From Myxococcota bacterium (GTDB lineage Bacteria; Myxococcota; Polyangia; GCA-2747355; JAKLHH01): 5,834 nt of DNA. Position numbers and translations under genes: made by a program. Positions 1-5,834 of this stretch are shown here, piece after piece; the stretch's first letter is position 1; each line of letters starts with the position of its first letter. The stretch covers positions 1 through 5,834 of the forward strand of contig JAKLHH010000541.1 in NCBI GenBank assembly GCA_022710245.1, written 5' to 3'. The notes beneath the pieces are model-generated. The model made no database searches. It saw only the letters and a list, made by a program, of their open reading frames with translations, and was not told where the DNA came from.

Positions 1-2
1 CT

Positions 3-42
3 GAGCGCCCTCTCGCCGGGCGCGGGCGCTCTCGAGGAGCGC
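3..42 (-). terminator. Candidate hairpin terminator region downstream of the phosphatase gene
   Basis: Ten or so bases after the phosphatase stop, overlapping GC-rich inverted repeats occur. Positions 3-10 (gagcgccc) pair perfectly with 24-31 (gggcgctc), giving an 8-bp stem with a 13-base loop. Alternatively 26-31 (gcgctc) pairs with 37-42 (gagcgc) across a 5-base loop, and 5-10 pairs with 18-23. The second and third can coexist; the first excludes both. No U tract is visible before the window ends, so if this is a terminator it is not a canonical intrinsic one. Chance pairing in such GC-rich DNA is a serious alternative. Confidence 0.3.
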
Positions 43-52
43 TCGGCCGCGG

Positions 53-964
53 TCAGCCCTCGAGGAGCTCGCGGAGCAGCCCCCAGCGGACCCCGCGGTC
101 GCAGACGCGCAGGCGCTCGGCGCCGAAGCGCTCGAGCACCTCCTCCACGATCAGCGCGCCGCCGAGGATGATGTCGGCCCGCGCGGCCTCCAGCCCGGGG
201 ATGCGCCGCCGCTCCTCGAGGGTGGTGCTGGCGTAGCGCGCGAGCTGAGCGGCGATCTGCGCGCGCGAGAGGACCAAGCCGTTCACCCGCTCCGTGTCGT
301 AGCGGTCGAGCCCCAGCTCGACGGTGGCGAGGGTCGTCACGGTGCCGGCGAGCCCGATCACCTCACCGGTCAGCGTGTACTCTGGCGGGAGCGAGGCGAG
401 TGTCCTGCGCGCCCCGGCACGCGCGGCCGCGAGCTCGCCGGACCTGGGCGGATCCGAGGCGAGGTGGCGCTCGGTCAGGCGCACCGCGCCGAGCTGCAGG
501 CTCGTCACCAGCGGCTCACCTTTGCGCACCAGGATCAGCTCGCAGGAGCCGCCGCCAACGTCGAAGAGCAGCGTCCCGGCCGGCAGCTCGCCGAACGAGC
601 CGCGCGCGCCGGCGAGGACCAGCGCGGCCTCCCGCGCGCCGCTCACCACCTCGAGCGGGCAGCCGAGGGTCGCCTCCGCCCGCGCGACGAAGGCGGCGCT
701 CTCGCCGGCGTCGCGGAGCACCGCGGTGCCGATCGCCGCCCGGCGCGTGGCGCCGAGCCGGTCCATCACCTCCGCGTACTCCTCGAGGGCGCGCAGCGTG
801 CGCGCGCAGGGCTCCGGCGAGAGGCGGCCCGTGCGATCGACCCCCTCACCGAGGCGCGTGATGAGGCAGCGCTCGTCGAGCGCGCGCAAGCGCCCGTCCT
901 CGCCGCGCTCGGCGACGAGGAGGAGGACGGAGTTGGTGCCGAGGTCGATGGTGGCGGCGCGCAT
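53..964 (-). CDS. ppx: Ppx/GppA family phosphatase (exopolyphosphatase or pppGpp 5'-phosphohydrolase), short form
   Basis: This is a complete cytosolic enzyme of the ASKHA fold. The family removes terminal phosphate from inorganic polyphosphate and/or converts pppGpp to ppGpp. Motifs in order from the Met at 962-964: phosphate-1 loop DLGTNS (residues 7-12), GTAVLRDA (79-86), VSGAREA (107-113) with the Glu at the usual catalytic-base position, phosphate-2 loop DVGGGSCEL (135-143), GLAGTVTTL (204-212), and the family's C-terminal signature VCDRGVRWGLL (287-297). At 303 residues it matches the short form with only the two ASKHA lobes; the C-terminal HD-like domain of E. coli Ppx and GppA is absent. 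An in-frame ATG at 974-976 would add MLSG. I prefer the later ATG because family members typically begin MR.A.ID.GTNS directly, although neither start has a clear Shine-Dalgarno. Sequence alone does not separate polyphosphate from pppGpp preference, so the symbol is provisional. It is the downstream gene of a likely two-gene transcript. Confidence 0.94.
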   Translation of the reverse strand: MRAATIDLGTNSVLLLVAERGEDGRLRALDERCLITRLGEGVDRTGRLSPEPCARTLRALEEYAEVMDRLGATRRAAIGTAVLRDAGESAAFVARAEATLGCPLEVVSGAREAALVLAGARGSFGELPAGTLLFDVGGGSCELILVRKGEPLVTSLQLGAVRLTERHLASDPPRSGELAAARAGARRTLASLPPEYTLTGEVIGLAGTVTTLATVELGLDRYDTERVNGLVLSRAQIAAQLARYASTTLEERRRIPGLEAARADIILGGALIVEEVLERFGAERLRVCDRGVRWGLLRELLEG

Positions 965-1018
965 GCCGCTGAGCATAGCGCAGGCGGGTCACGGTGGTGA
1001 GGGGGAGAGGGGGGCTGG
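965..1018 (-). promoter_or_regulatory. C-rich gene junction without a visible Shine-Dalgarno, possible rut-like segment
   Basis: This is the 54 bases between the TPR gene's TGA and the preferred ATG of the phosphatase. In the transcript, positions 1018 to 977 contain 26 C and only 6 G, including runs of six and five C (1014-1009 and 1005-1001). Such C-rich, G-poor, unstructured RNA resembles a Rho-utilisation site. Nothing purine-rich like GGAGG stands in the right place before either candidate ATG, so translation of the phosphatase may depend on re-initiation after the upstream stop. No -35/-10 promoter is recognisable here, which supports co-transcription. Confidence 0.35.
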
Positions 1019-4000
1019 TCAGCCGTCGACGGCCTTGGTCGCCCCGCGGAGCACCTGCCCGAAGGCCGGCGAGGCCGCGAAGGCCACCAGGTCCTGCAGG
1101 ACGTCCGAGCCAGAGATGTACTCGTCGAGCTCGTCGATGCGGGCGACGACGCGCGGGCGCGGCACCTCCGGCTCGAGCCGCGAGACGACCCTGAAGACCT
1201 GCCGCAGGTCCGCCCCGGCGAGGAGCCCGGCGCGGCGCGCGGTGGCGCAGACGCCGCGCCACCAGAGCCGACCGAGCTCCACCGCGTCGTGCCCGGAGAG
1301 GTCCGCGAGCCGCTGCGACCAGGCCGCGCGCGTCGCCTCGTCGGCGACCTCGCGGATCCGCTCGGCCAGCTTGCCGGCGAGCTTGCTCCCGGTGCTGGCG
1401 AACCCGAGCGCGTGCCAGAGCGCGGGCAGCAGCTGATCGCGGTTGTCCCGCGAGAGCGCCGCCATCACCCGGTGTCCCGGCTTGGCCAGCTCGAGCGCGT
1501 AGGCGAAGAGGAACCCGACCTCCGCGTGCACGAGCTGCTGCACCACCTCGGTCCGCACCACCACCATCGGGTTCTCGCTGTTCACCACGCAGATGCTCTC
1601 GGGCAGCTCCTGCGTCCGGTAGAGGCTGCAGCCCTGCATGCCCGAGGCCTCGGCCATCAAGGCGAAGGTCTTGCCGAGGCTGGTGCCCTCACTGATCGCG
1701 ATGGCCCCGCCATCCCCCGCCGCGTCGAGCGAGGCGACGCCCAGCGGCCGGAGCAGCTTGCCCATCTCCGCGAGCACCTCGGTCAGCTCGAGGCGCGCGT
1801 CGGGGTGGCGGACGAGGTCGTAGTCCTGCGGCCTGCCGCAGAGCACCGGCGGGCGCTCGTACTCCTTGCGCATCGCCTGCACCACGGCCTTCATGTCCGG
1901 CTCGACCTGGCTGACGCCGAGCAGCGGCGAGATCAGGCACCAGGCCCACGACTTGTCGGTCGCCAGCAGCATCTTGGCGAGCTCGAGGCCGCGCTCGAAC
2001 CAGGGTGGCCCGAACGCGACGAGCAGCCCGAGGACCTCCTTGCGCTCCTCGATGCGGCCGGACTCGATGGTGTAGACGCCCTCCAGCTGCTCGAGCGCCT
2101 CCCTCGACGGGAGCACCCGGATCGCCCGCCGCAGGTAGTCCTCGGCGCGCGCCGGGTCGCCGAGGCGCCGGCTGCAGAGGTCGGCCATGCGCAGCAGCGC
2201 GCCGCTCTGCTGCTGTGGGGTGCCCACGTCACAGGTGGCCTCGAGGACCTGCAGGAGCTGCGACCAGTCGCCGCGCCGCTCGAGGACGAGCGCCAGCCCG
2301 TCGCGCGCTTCCTGGCGCGTCGGGTTGTAGCTGAGCGCCATGTCGAACGCCTCGATCGCCTGGTCCTCGTGGCCCTCGCGCGCGGCGTAGATCTCGCCGC
2401 GCACCAGCCACAGGGTCGCGAGCTCCTCGGCGTCGGTGGCGGTGGGCAGCAGGCCGTTGACGACCTCGAGGCTCTGGTCGAGGCGCCCGCTCCGCTGGAA
2501 GTGGCGGAGCGACCGGTGCAGGAGGTCACGCTCGGTGAGCCCCTCGGAGAGCGCCAGCTCGTAGCAGGCACCGGCCTCGTCCCTGGCGCCGAGCCCGTCC
2601 TCCCAGAGGACGCCGAGGCGATAGTAGAGGTGCGCCCGCGCCTTCGGATCCTGCACCACCACCAGCGCGCGGATCAGGTACTCGAGCGCCGCGGCGACGC
2701 GGCCCTCGGTGGCCTGCATCTCGCCCATGGCGACCAGCGCGTCGGCGTGGAGCGGCTCGATCTTCAGCGCCGCCCGCACGTCGTCCATCGCCTGCTCCTG
2801 CTGCCCCATGGTCCGCAGCGTGAGGCCGCGGCTGTAGTGCGCGAGCATGCGCTGCTGCTCGGTCAGCTCGGACTGGTACTGCGTGAGGATGGTGTGGAGC
2901 AGGGCGTGCGCCCCCTGCACCTCCTTGGCCTCGATCATCGAGCGCGCGGTGGCCAGCGCCGACGGGGCGTGGTGGGGCACCAGCTCGAAGGCCTGCCGCA
3001 CCCGCGCCCGGTAGACCCCCTCCTGGCCGGCAGAGCGCGCCGCCTGCGCCACCTGGAAGAGCCGCTCGGCGCGCGCGACCAGCCGCGCGGGGTCGAGCGC
3101 CTCGGTCCGCTCCACCGCCTGGAGCCAGGCGAGCCTGGCCCGGTAGACGCCCGCCGGGTTCGCCGCCTGCGCGTGAGCGTCACCAAGCGCGAGCCAGAGA
3201 TCGGGGTTGTCCGGATCGACCGCCGTCGCCCGCAGGTACCAGTCGATCGCCTGGGTCAGGTCCTTGCCCTTGGCCTCGTCACCGAGGGCGCGCAGCCGCT
3301 CCGCCCGCGCCGGCGGCGAGAGCTCACGCTCGCCGTCGAACGGCAGCAGCGCCGCGGCCGGGCGCAGGTTCTTCAGCCGCCGCCCGATCCCCTTCAGCGC
3401 CTCCATGGCGGGTACGTTGCTGGGGTCGACCCCGCGGGCCTCGCGATAGAGCGGCACCATCTGATCGGCGAGGGCCTCGTGCTCGTCGCAGACCTCGGCG
3501 AGGAAGCAGAGCACCAGCGCGCCGTCGCGCGGGGGCAGCTGCTTCGCCTGCTGCTTGCGGTAGGAGACGTAGGCCTTCAGGTCCCCGCGCTGCGCCGCCG
3601 CGCGGGCGAGCGCGAGGACCGCGCCCTCCTCGCTGGCCGCGAGCTCGAGGATGCGCTTCCAGGACGCCTCGGCGTCCGCGATCTTGTCGAGGTTGAGCGC
3701 GCGCACCTGCCCCAGCTCGTAGAGCGTGGGGACGCGGCCCTCCGCCGGGGAGTGCTGCAGCTCGTCCTCGAGGAGCTGGCAGAGCTCCTCGTAGCGAGCG
3801 GCCCGGCGCAGCAGCCGCGCGAGGAGGATGCGGATCTCGCGGTTGCGCGGGTCGAGCTTCAGCATGGAGCGGTAGAGCCGCTCGCGCAGCTCCTCCTCGC
3901 CGTCGGTGAGGTGCTCGTGGAGGGTGGCGATCGCCTCCTCCAGCGCCTCACGCTTCGGCAGCTCGGCCTCGAGCGCCTCGGACTTCGCCTCCAGGAGGAG

Positions 4001-5834
4001 GACCAGGTCGCGCCACCGCTGGGTCTTGGTGAGCAGCCGGCTGAGCGGCGCGAAGCCCGGGCCGCCCGGGCCCGCGTCGGCGGTCAGGGCGCGCAGGTTC
4101 TCGATGGCGCCGTCGACGTCGCCCAGGTCCTCCTCGAGGATCTGCGCGATCTCCAGACGGAGCTCGGCGGCCCGCTCCCCGGTCGCGGCGCGCAGCTCCA
4201 TCTTCAGCCAGCGGAGCCGCAGCCCCGGCTCGGTGATGGAGAGGACGAGGCCGTTCAAGCCCTGCCGTGCCTCGTGGTGCTCCGGGTCGAGGTCCAGGAT
4301 CTCACCGTAGGTCTCCAGCGCCGACTCGGGGTCGAGGAGGAACTGCTCGGCGATCTTCGCGACCTCGAGGAGCTTGGGGATGCGCTGCTCCTTCTCCGGG
4401 GTCAGCCGCACCCACTGCAGGAGGCGGTCGCGCAGGTCGCGCCACTCGCTGCGGCCGCGGTGCCAGTCGATCATCACCTCGAGCGAGCGCATCTCGTCCT
4501 CCTTGAGGCCGAGGAGGCGCCGGTGGATGTCGATGGCGCGTGCGGCGGCGCCCTGCTTCTGCTCGTAGATGACGGCGATGCGCCGCAGGAGATCGATCGT
4601 CAGCTCCCGATCGCTGCTCACCGCGGCGCCGATGCGGAAGGTGGCCGCGAGGAGGTCGTGGCGGTCGGTGCTCGCCGCGAGCGCCTCCAGCTTGTTCGCC
4701 ACCGGTCCGGCGTCGGGCGCCAGGACGAAGGCGTCCGAGTAGAGGTCGAAGGCGTGCGCGTGATCGCTGAGCTTGCTCTCGTAGAGCGCGGCGGTGACGG
4801 CGATCTCCTTCGCGGTGGTCTCGGTGGTGGCCTGGAGCTGCATCGCCTCGAGGAGCGGGAGCAGCCAGTCCCAGCCCTGCAGCGCCTCGGCGTCCTCGGT
4901 GAGGAGCCGCAGGAGGTCGAGGTCCGCCTGGTCCAGGCGGTAGCGCCGCACCAGCAGGTCGAAGGCCCGTGGCCGCGAGCCCAGCCGCTCACGGGCGATC
5001 TTCTCGCGCCGCGCCAGCAGGTCGAGGCGGTCGCGCCTGGAGAAGGCCCGGTCGGCGAGCTCGGCGAAGGCCGCGTCGAGCTGCGGCCAGAGGTTGTGCT
5101 CACCGGCCAGGCGCTCCAGCTCGGCGACGGGCGCCCAGTCGCTGGGGTCGAGCTCGAGGAGCCGCCTCAGCTCCTGGAAGGCGCGCGCCGGATCACCGAT
5201 CTCCTTCTCGCAGATGCCCGCGCGCTGGGAGATGATCTCCTTGCGCTTGGCGAGCTCGAACTCCGGCGTCGTCAGCCGGTCGAGGAGCGCGAGCAGGTCC
5301 TCGTAGCGCTTGGTCTGACGGGCGAGGCGCGTGGCCTCGCCGATCACCTCGGCGTGCTGTTCCGGCGAGAGGAGCACGCCCTCCAGCGCGAGGAGCGCGC
5401 GGACCTTGCTGTCGAGCTTCTTCTCCAGCACCCAGGCGAGCTGGCGGAGCAGGTCGAGCCGCCCGGCCGGCGTGGTCTGCTGGCAGGCGAGCTGCGTGAG
5501 CAGCGCCGCCATCTCGGGCCAGAGCCCGGCTGCCTCGGCCTCGACCTTCAGCTCCTCGACGACGGCGGGCTCGCCGCCCTCGAGCTGGAGCACCCGACGC
5601 AGGTGGAAGAAGCGCGCGGCGTGGTCGTCGGTCGGGAGCAGCTCGAGCACCCGGCGGAGGAGCTCGACCCTGCGGCGTACGTCGACGGTGAGCGCGGCCG
5701 CGTGCTCGAGCGCGCCGATCGCCTTCCCCTGCTGCCCGGCCTCGCGGTAGATGCGGACGATCCCTTCGAGGGCTCCGGCGTTCACCGGATCCCACTGCAG
5801 GATCCTCTCGAAGGTGGCGGCGGCGGCCTTGGTC
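1019..5834 (-). CDS. Giant tetratricopeptide-repeat protein with unique C-terminal domain (5' end outside window)
   Basis: The reading frame is open from the right edge to the TGA at 1019-1021, giving 1,604 visible residues. A possible GTG at 5783-5785 is not the start: the 16 codons upstream continue the same repeat pattern (…TFERILQWDP then VNAGALEG). Numbering from that Val as residue 1, residues 1 to about 806 are 72-residue helical modules, 807-828 form a Pro-rich linker, about 831-1261 are ordinary TPRs, and about 1280-1588 form a non-repetitive domain. TPR hallmarks such as LELDP, LDLDPEH, LKLDPRN, AVDPDNP and KIEPLHADAL close successive helical pairs. TPR arrays are protein-binding solenoids, so a scaffold role is inferred; no enzyme motif is intact. 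No transmembrane segment is evident in the visible part, and the signal-peptide region is missing, so location is unknown. It lies directly upstream of the Ppx/GppA gene and is probably co-transcribed with it. I do not recognise a named gene. Coding status is very sure; function is open. Confidence 0.95.
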   Translation of the reverse strand, partial: TKAAAATFERILQWDPVNAGALEGIVRIYREAGQQGKAIGALEHAAALTVDVRRRVELLRRVLELLPTDDHAARFFHLRRVLQLEGGEPAVVEELKVEAEAAGLWPEMAALLTQLACQQTTPAGRLDLLRQLAWVLEKKLDSKVRALLALEGVLLSPEQHAEVIGEATRLARQTKRYEDLLALLDRLTTPEFELAKRKEIISQRAGICEKEIGDPARAFQELRRLLELDPSDWAPVAELERLAGEHNLWPQLDAAFAELADRAFSRRDRLDLLARREKIARERLGSRPRAFDLLVRRYRLDQADLDLLRLLTEDAEALQGWDWLLPLLEAMQLQATTETTAKEIAVTAALYESKLSDHAHAFDLYSDAFVLAPDAGPVANKLEALAASTDRHDLLAATFRIGAAVSSDRELTIDLLRRIAVIYEQKQGAAARAIDIHRRLLGLKEDEMRSLEVMIDWHRGRSEWRDLRDRLLQWVRLTPEKEQRIPKLLEVAKIAEQFLLDPESALETYGEILDLDPEHHEARQGLNGLVLSITEPGLRLRWLKMELRAATGERAAELRLEIAQILEEDLGDVDGAIENLRALTADAGPGGPGFAPLSRLLTKTQRWRDLVLLLEAKSEALEAELPKREALEEAIATLHEHLTDGEEELRERLYRSMLKLDPRNREIRILLARLLRRAARYEELCQLLEDELQHSPAEGRVPTLYELGQVRALNLDKIADAEASWKRILELAASEEGAVLALARAAAQRGDLKAYVSYRKQQAKQLPPRDGALVLCFLAEVCDEHEALADQMVPLYREARGVDPSNVPAMEALKGIGRRLKNLRPAAALLPFDGERELSPPARAERLRALGDEAKGKDLTQAIDWYLRATAVDPDNPDLWLALGDAHAQAANPAGVYRARLAWLQAVERTEALDPARLVARAERLFQVAQAARSAGQEGVYRARVRQAFELVPHHAPSALATARSMIEAKEVQGAHALLHTILTQYQSELTEQQRMLAHYSRGLTLRTMGQQEQAMDDVRAALKIEPLHADALVAMGEMQATEGRVAAALEYLIRALVVVQDPKARAHLYYRLGVLWEDGLGARDEAGACYELALSEGLTERDLLHRSLRHFQRSGRLDQSLEVVNGLLPTATDAEELATLWLVRGEIYAAREGHEDQAIEAFDMALSYNPTRQEARDGLALVLERRGDWSQLLQVLEATCDVGTPQQQSGALLRMADLCSRRLGDPARAEDYLRRAIRVLPSREALEQLEGVYTIESGRIEERKEVLGLLVAFGPPWFERGLELAKMLLATDKSWAWCLISPLLGVSQVEPDMKAVVQAMRKEYERPPVLCGRPQDYDLVRHPDARLELTEVLAEMGKLLRPLGVASLDAAGDGGAIAISEGTSLGKTFALMAEASGMQGCSLYRTQELPESICVVNSENPMVVVRTEVVQQLVHAEVGFLFAYALELAKPGHRVMAALSRDNRDQLLPALWHALGFASTGSKLAGKLAERIREVADEATRAAWSQRLADLSGHDAVELGRLWWRGVCATARRAGLLAGADLRQVFRVVSRLEPEVPRPRVVARIDELDEYISGSDVLQDLVAFAASPAFGQVLRGATKAVDG
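1022..1948 (-). other. Non-repetitive C-terminal domain of the TPR protein, possibly a degenerate M48-like zincin fold
   Basis: This is about 310 residues after the solenoid (residues about 1280-1588). It contains a mixed segment with likely beta strands (GAIAISEG, SICVVNSENPMVVVR) followed by a long amphipathic helix (VVQQLVHAEVGFLFAYALEL) ending in AKPGHRV. The order (a strand, an Asn-Pro turn, another strand, then a helix in the place of EL.AVLAHELAHV) recalls the core of M48 peptidases. Where HExxH would fall the sequence reads AYALEL, so no zinc site is possible. A second helical portion follows, with WWRGVCATARRAGLLAGADL (1508-1527), and the protein ends DLVAFAASPAFGQVLRG…VDG. The domain boundary is clear from loss of the TPR pattern; the M48 resemblance is my inference. 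Confidence 0.45.
2003..3295 (-). repeat. C-terminal block of ordinary 34-40-residue TPRs within the TPR protein
   Basis: This covers residues about 831-1261, numbered from the Val at 5785. Successive helical pairs end in or carry TPR hallmarks: AIDWYLRATAVDPDN (846-860), YSRGLTLRTMGQQEQAM (984-1000) followed by the KIEPLHADAL turn, MGEMQATEGRVAAALEYL (1020-1037), YRLGVLWEDGLGARDEA (1055-1071), WLVRGEIYAAREGHEDQAI (1126-1144), and MADLCSRRLGDPARAEDYL (1200-1218). The G/A-rich positions 8, 20 and 27 of the TPR consensus are recognisable. Unlike the first half, these units lack the W/Y anchor at 72-residue spacing, although the last (DWSQLLQVLE, from 1172) briefly returns to it. Confidence 0.75.
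3368..5521 (-). repeat. Array of ~72-residue (~216 bp) helical super-repeat modules within the TPR protein
   Basis: Aromatic or loop anchors recur at near-constant spacing (numbering from the Val at 5785): W89, Y161, W233 and W305 are exactly 72 apart, followed by H376, W448, about 520, W591, Y665, about 736 and about 806. The consensus is R..LL...A.I.E..LGD..RAF..L..LLELDP followed by a helix (..V..LE.L) and then the anchor segment W..LL..L. Each module therefore holds roughly two TPR-like helical hairpins. Clear examples are RERLGSRPRAFDLL, YESKLSDHAHAFDLY and YEQKQGAAARAIDIH at matching phases. The seventh module carries a Gly/Pro-rich loop (AGPGGPGF, residues 571-578). The repeats are conserved in protein pattern, not as near-identical DNA, so they are an old, diverged array. 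An earlier copy probably reaches the right edge. Confidence 0.75.

Noticed and set aside
31..68. Ten-base direct repeat ctcgaggagc at 31-40 and 59-68 flanking the phosphatase stop
   Set aside because: The same word family (ctcgagg, gaggagc) recurs all over the window because of Leu-Glu and Glu-Glu codons and high GC. There is no sign of an attachment or insertion site.
1013..1024. Near-palindrome ggctggtcagcc over the TPR gene's stop codon
   Set aside because: The stem is at most four or five base pairs with an impossible or minimal loop, and the second half is constrained by coding sequence. It is too weak to call an operator or terminator.
846..1262. Minus-strand open frame overlapping the junction, with a possible GTG start for a longer phosphatase at about 992
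   Set aside because: That GTG is 16 bases upstream of the ATG at 976 and in a different frame. The encoded sequence is Arg/Ala-rich and is an out-of-frame shadow of both real genes.
324..1436. A 370-codon open frame on the plus strand, antisense to the phosphatase start, the junction and the end of the TPR gene
   Set aside because: The translation is Ser/Arg/Pro/Ala-rich low-complexity sequence with no family resemblance, as expected from the antisense of GC-rich codons. The minus-strand genes here have clear motifs.
1667..1687. GTSLGKT in the C-terminal domain of the TPR protein, resembling a Walker A (P-loop) motif
   Set aside because: Only three residues separate the two glycines, and the residue five before the GK glycine is Glu, so it does not fit [AG]x4GK[ST]. 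No Walker B or other NTPase motif follows.

Overview
The window is very GC-rich and fully coding on the minus strand apart from 52 bases at the left edge and a short junction near position 1000. GC-ending codons dominate throughout, and very long TPR proteins with a non-TPR C-terminal domain are typical of Myxococcota and related deltaproteobacterial lineages. I infer an organism of that kind. The assignment rests on composition and protein style, not on a marker gene.

Reading in the direction of transcription (right to left), positions 5834 to 1019 hold most of one giant gene, whose 5' end lies outside the window. It encodes at least 1,604 residues of helical-repeat protein. The first half is a regular ladder of about 72-residue modules, each with one W/Y..L anchor. 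A proline-rich linker follows, then a run of more ordinary 34-40-residue TPRs. The last 310 or so residues are a separate, non-repetitive domain that faintly resembles an M48-type metallopeptidase without its HExxH residues. The function of this protein is not known to me; a scaffold or assembly role is the natural inference.

After a 54-base C-rich junction without a visible Shine-Dalgarno sequence, a complete Ppx/GppA-family phosphatase gene follows (964 to 53). It is the short, single-module form of the exopolyphosphatase / pppGpp phosphohydrolase family, with all nucleotide- and phosphate-binding motifs present. The two genes share a strand and lie close together, so they are probably co-transcribed. 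The 52 bases after the phosphatase stop contain overlapping GC-rich inverted repeats that could form a transcript-end hairpin.

I found no RNA genes, mobile elements, CRISPR arrays or integration sites. Nothing here is a clear undescribed system. The items most worth a second look are the giant TPR protein (its 72-residue super-repeat and degenerate zincin-like C-terminus) and its pairing with a polyphosphate/alarmone phosphatase.
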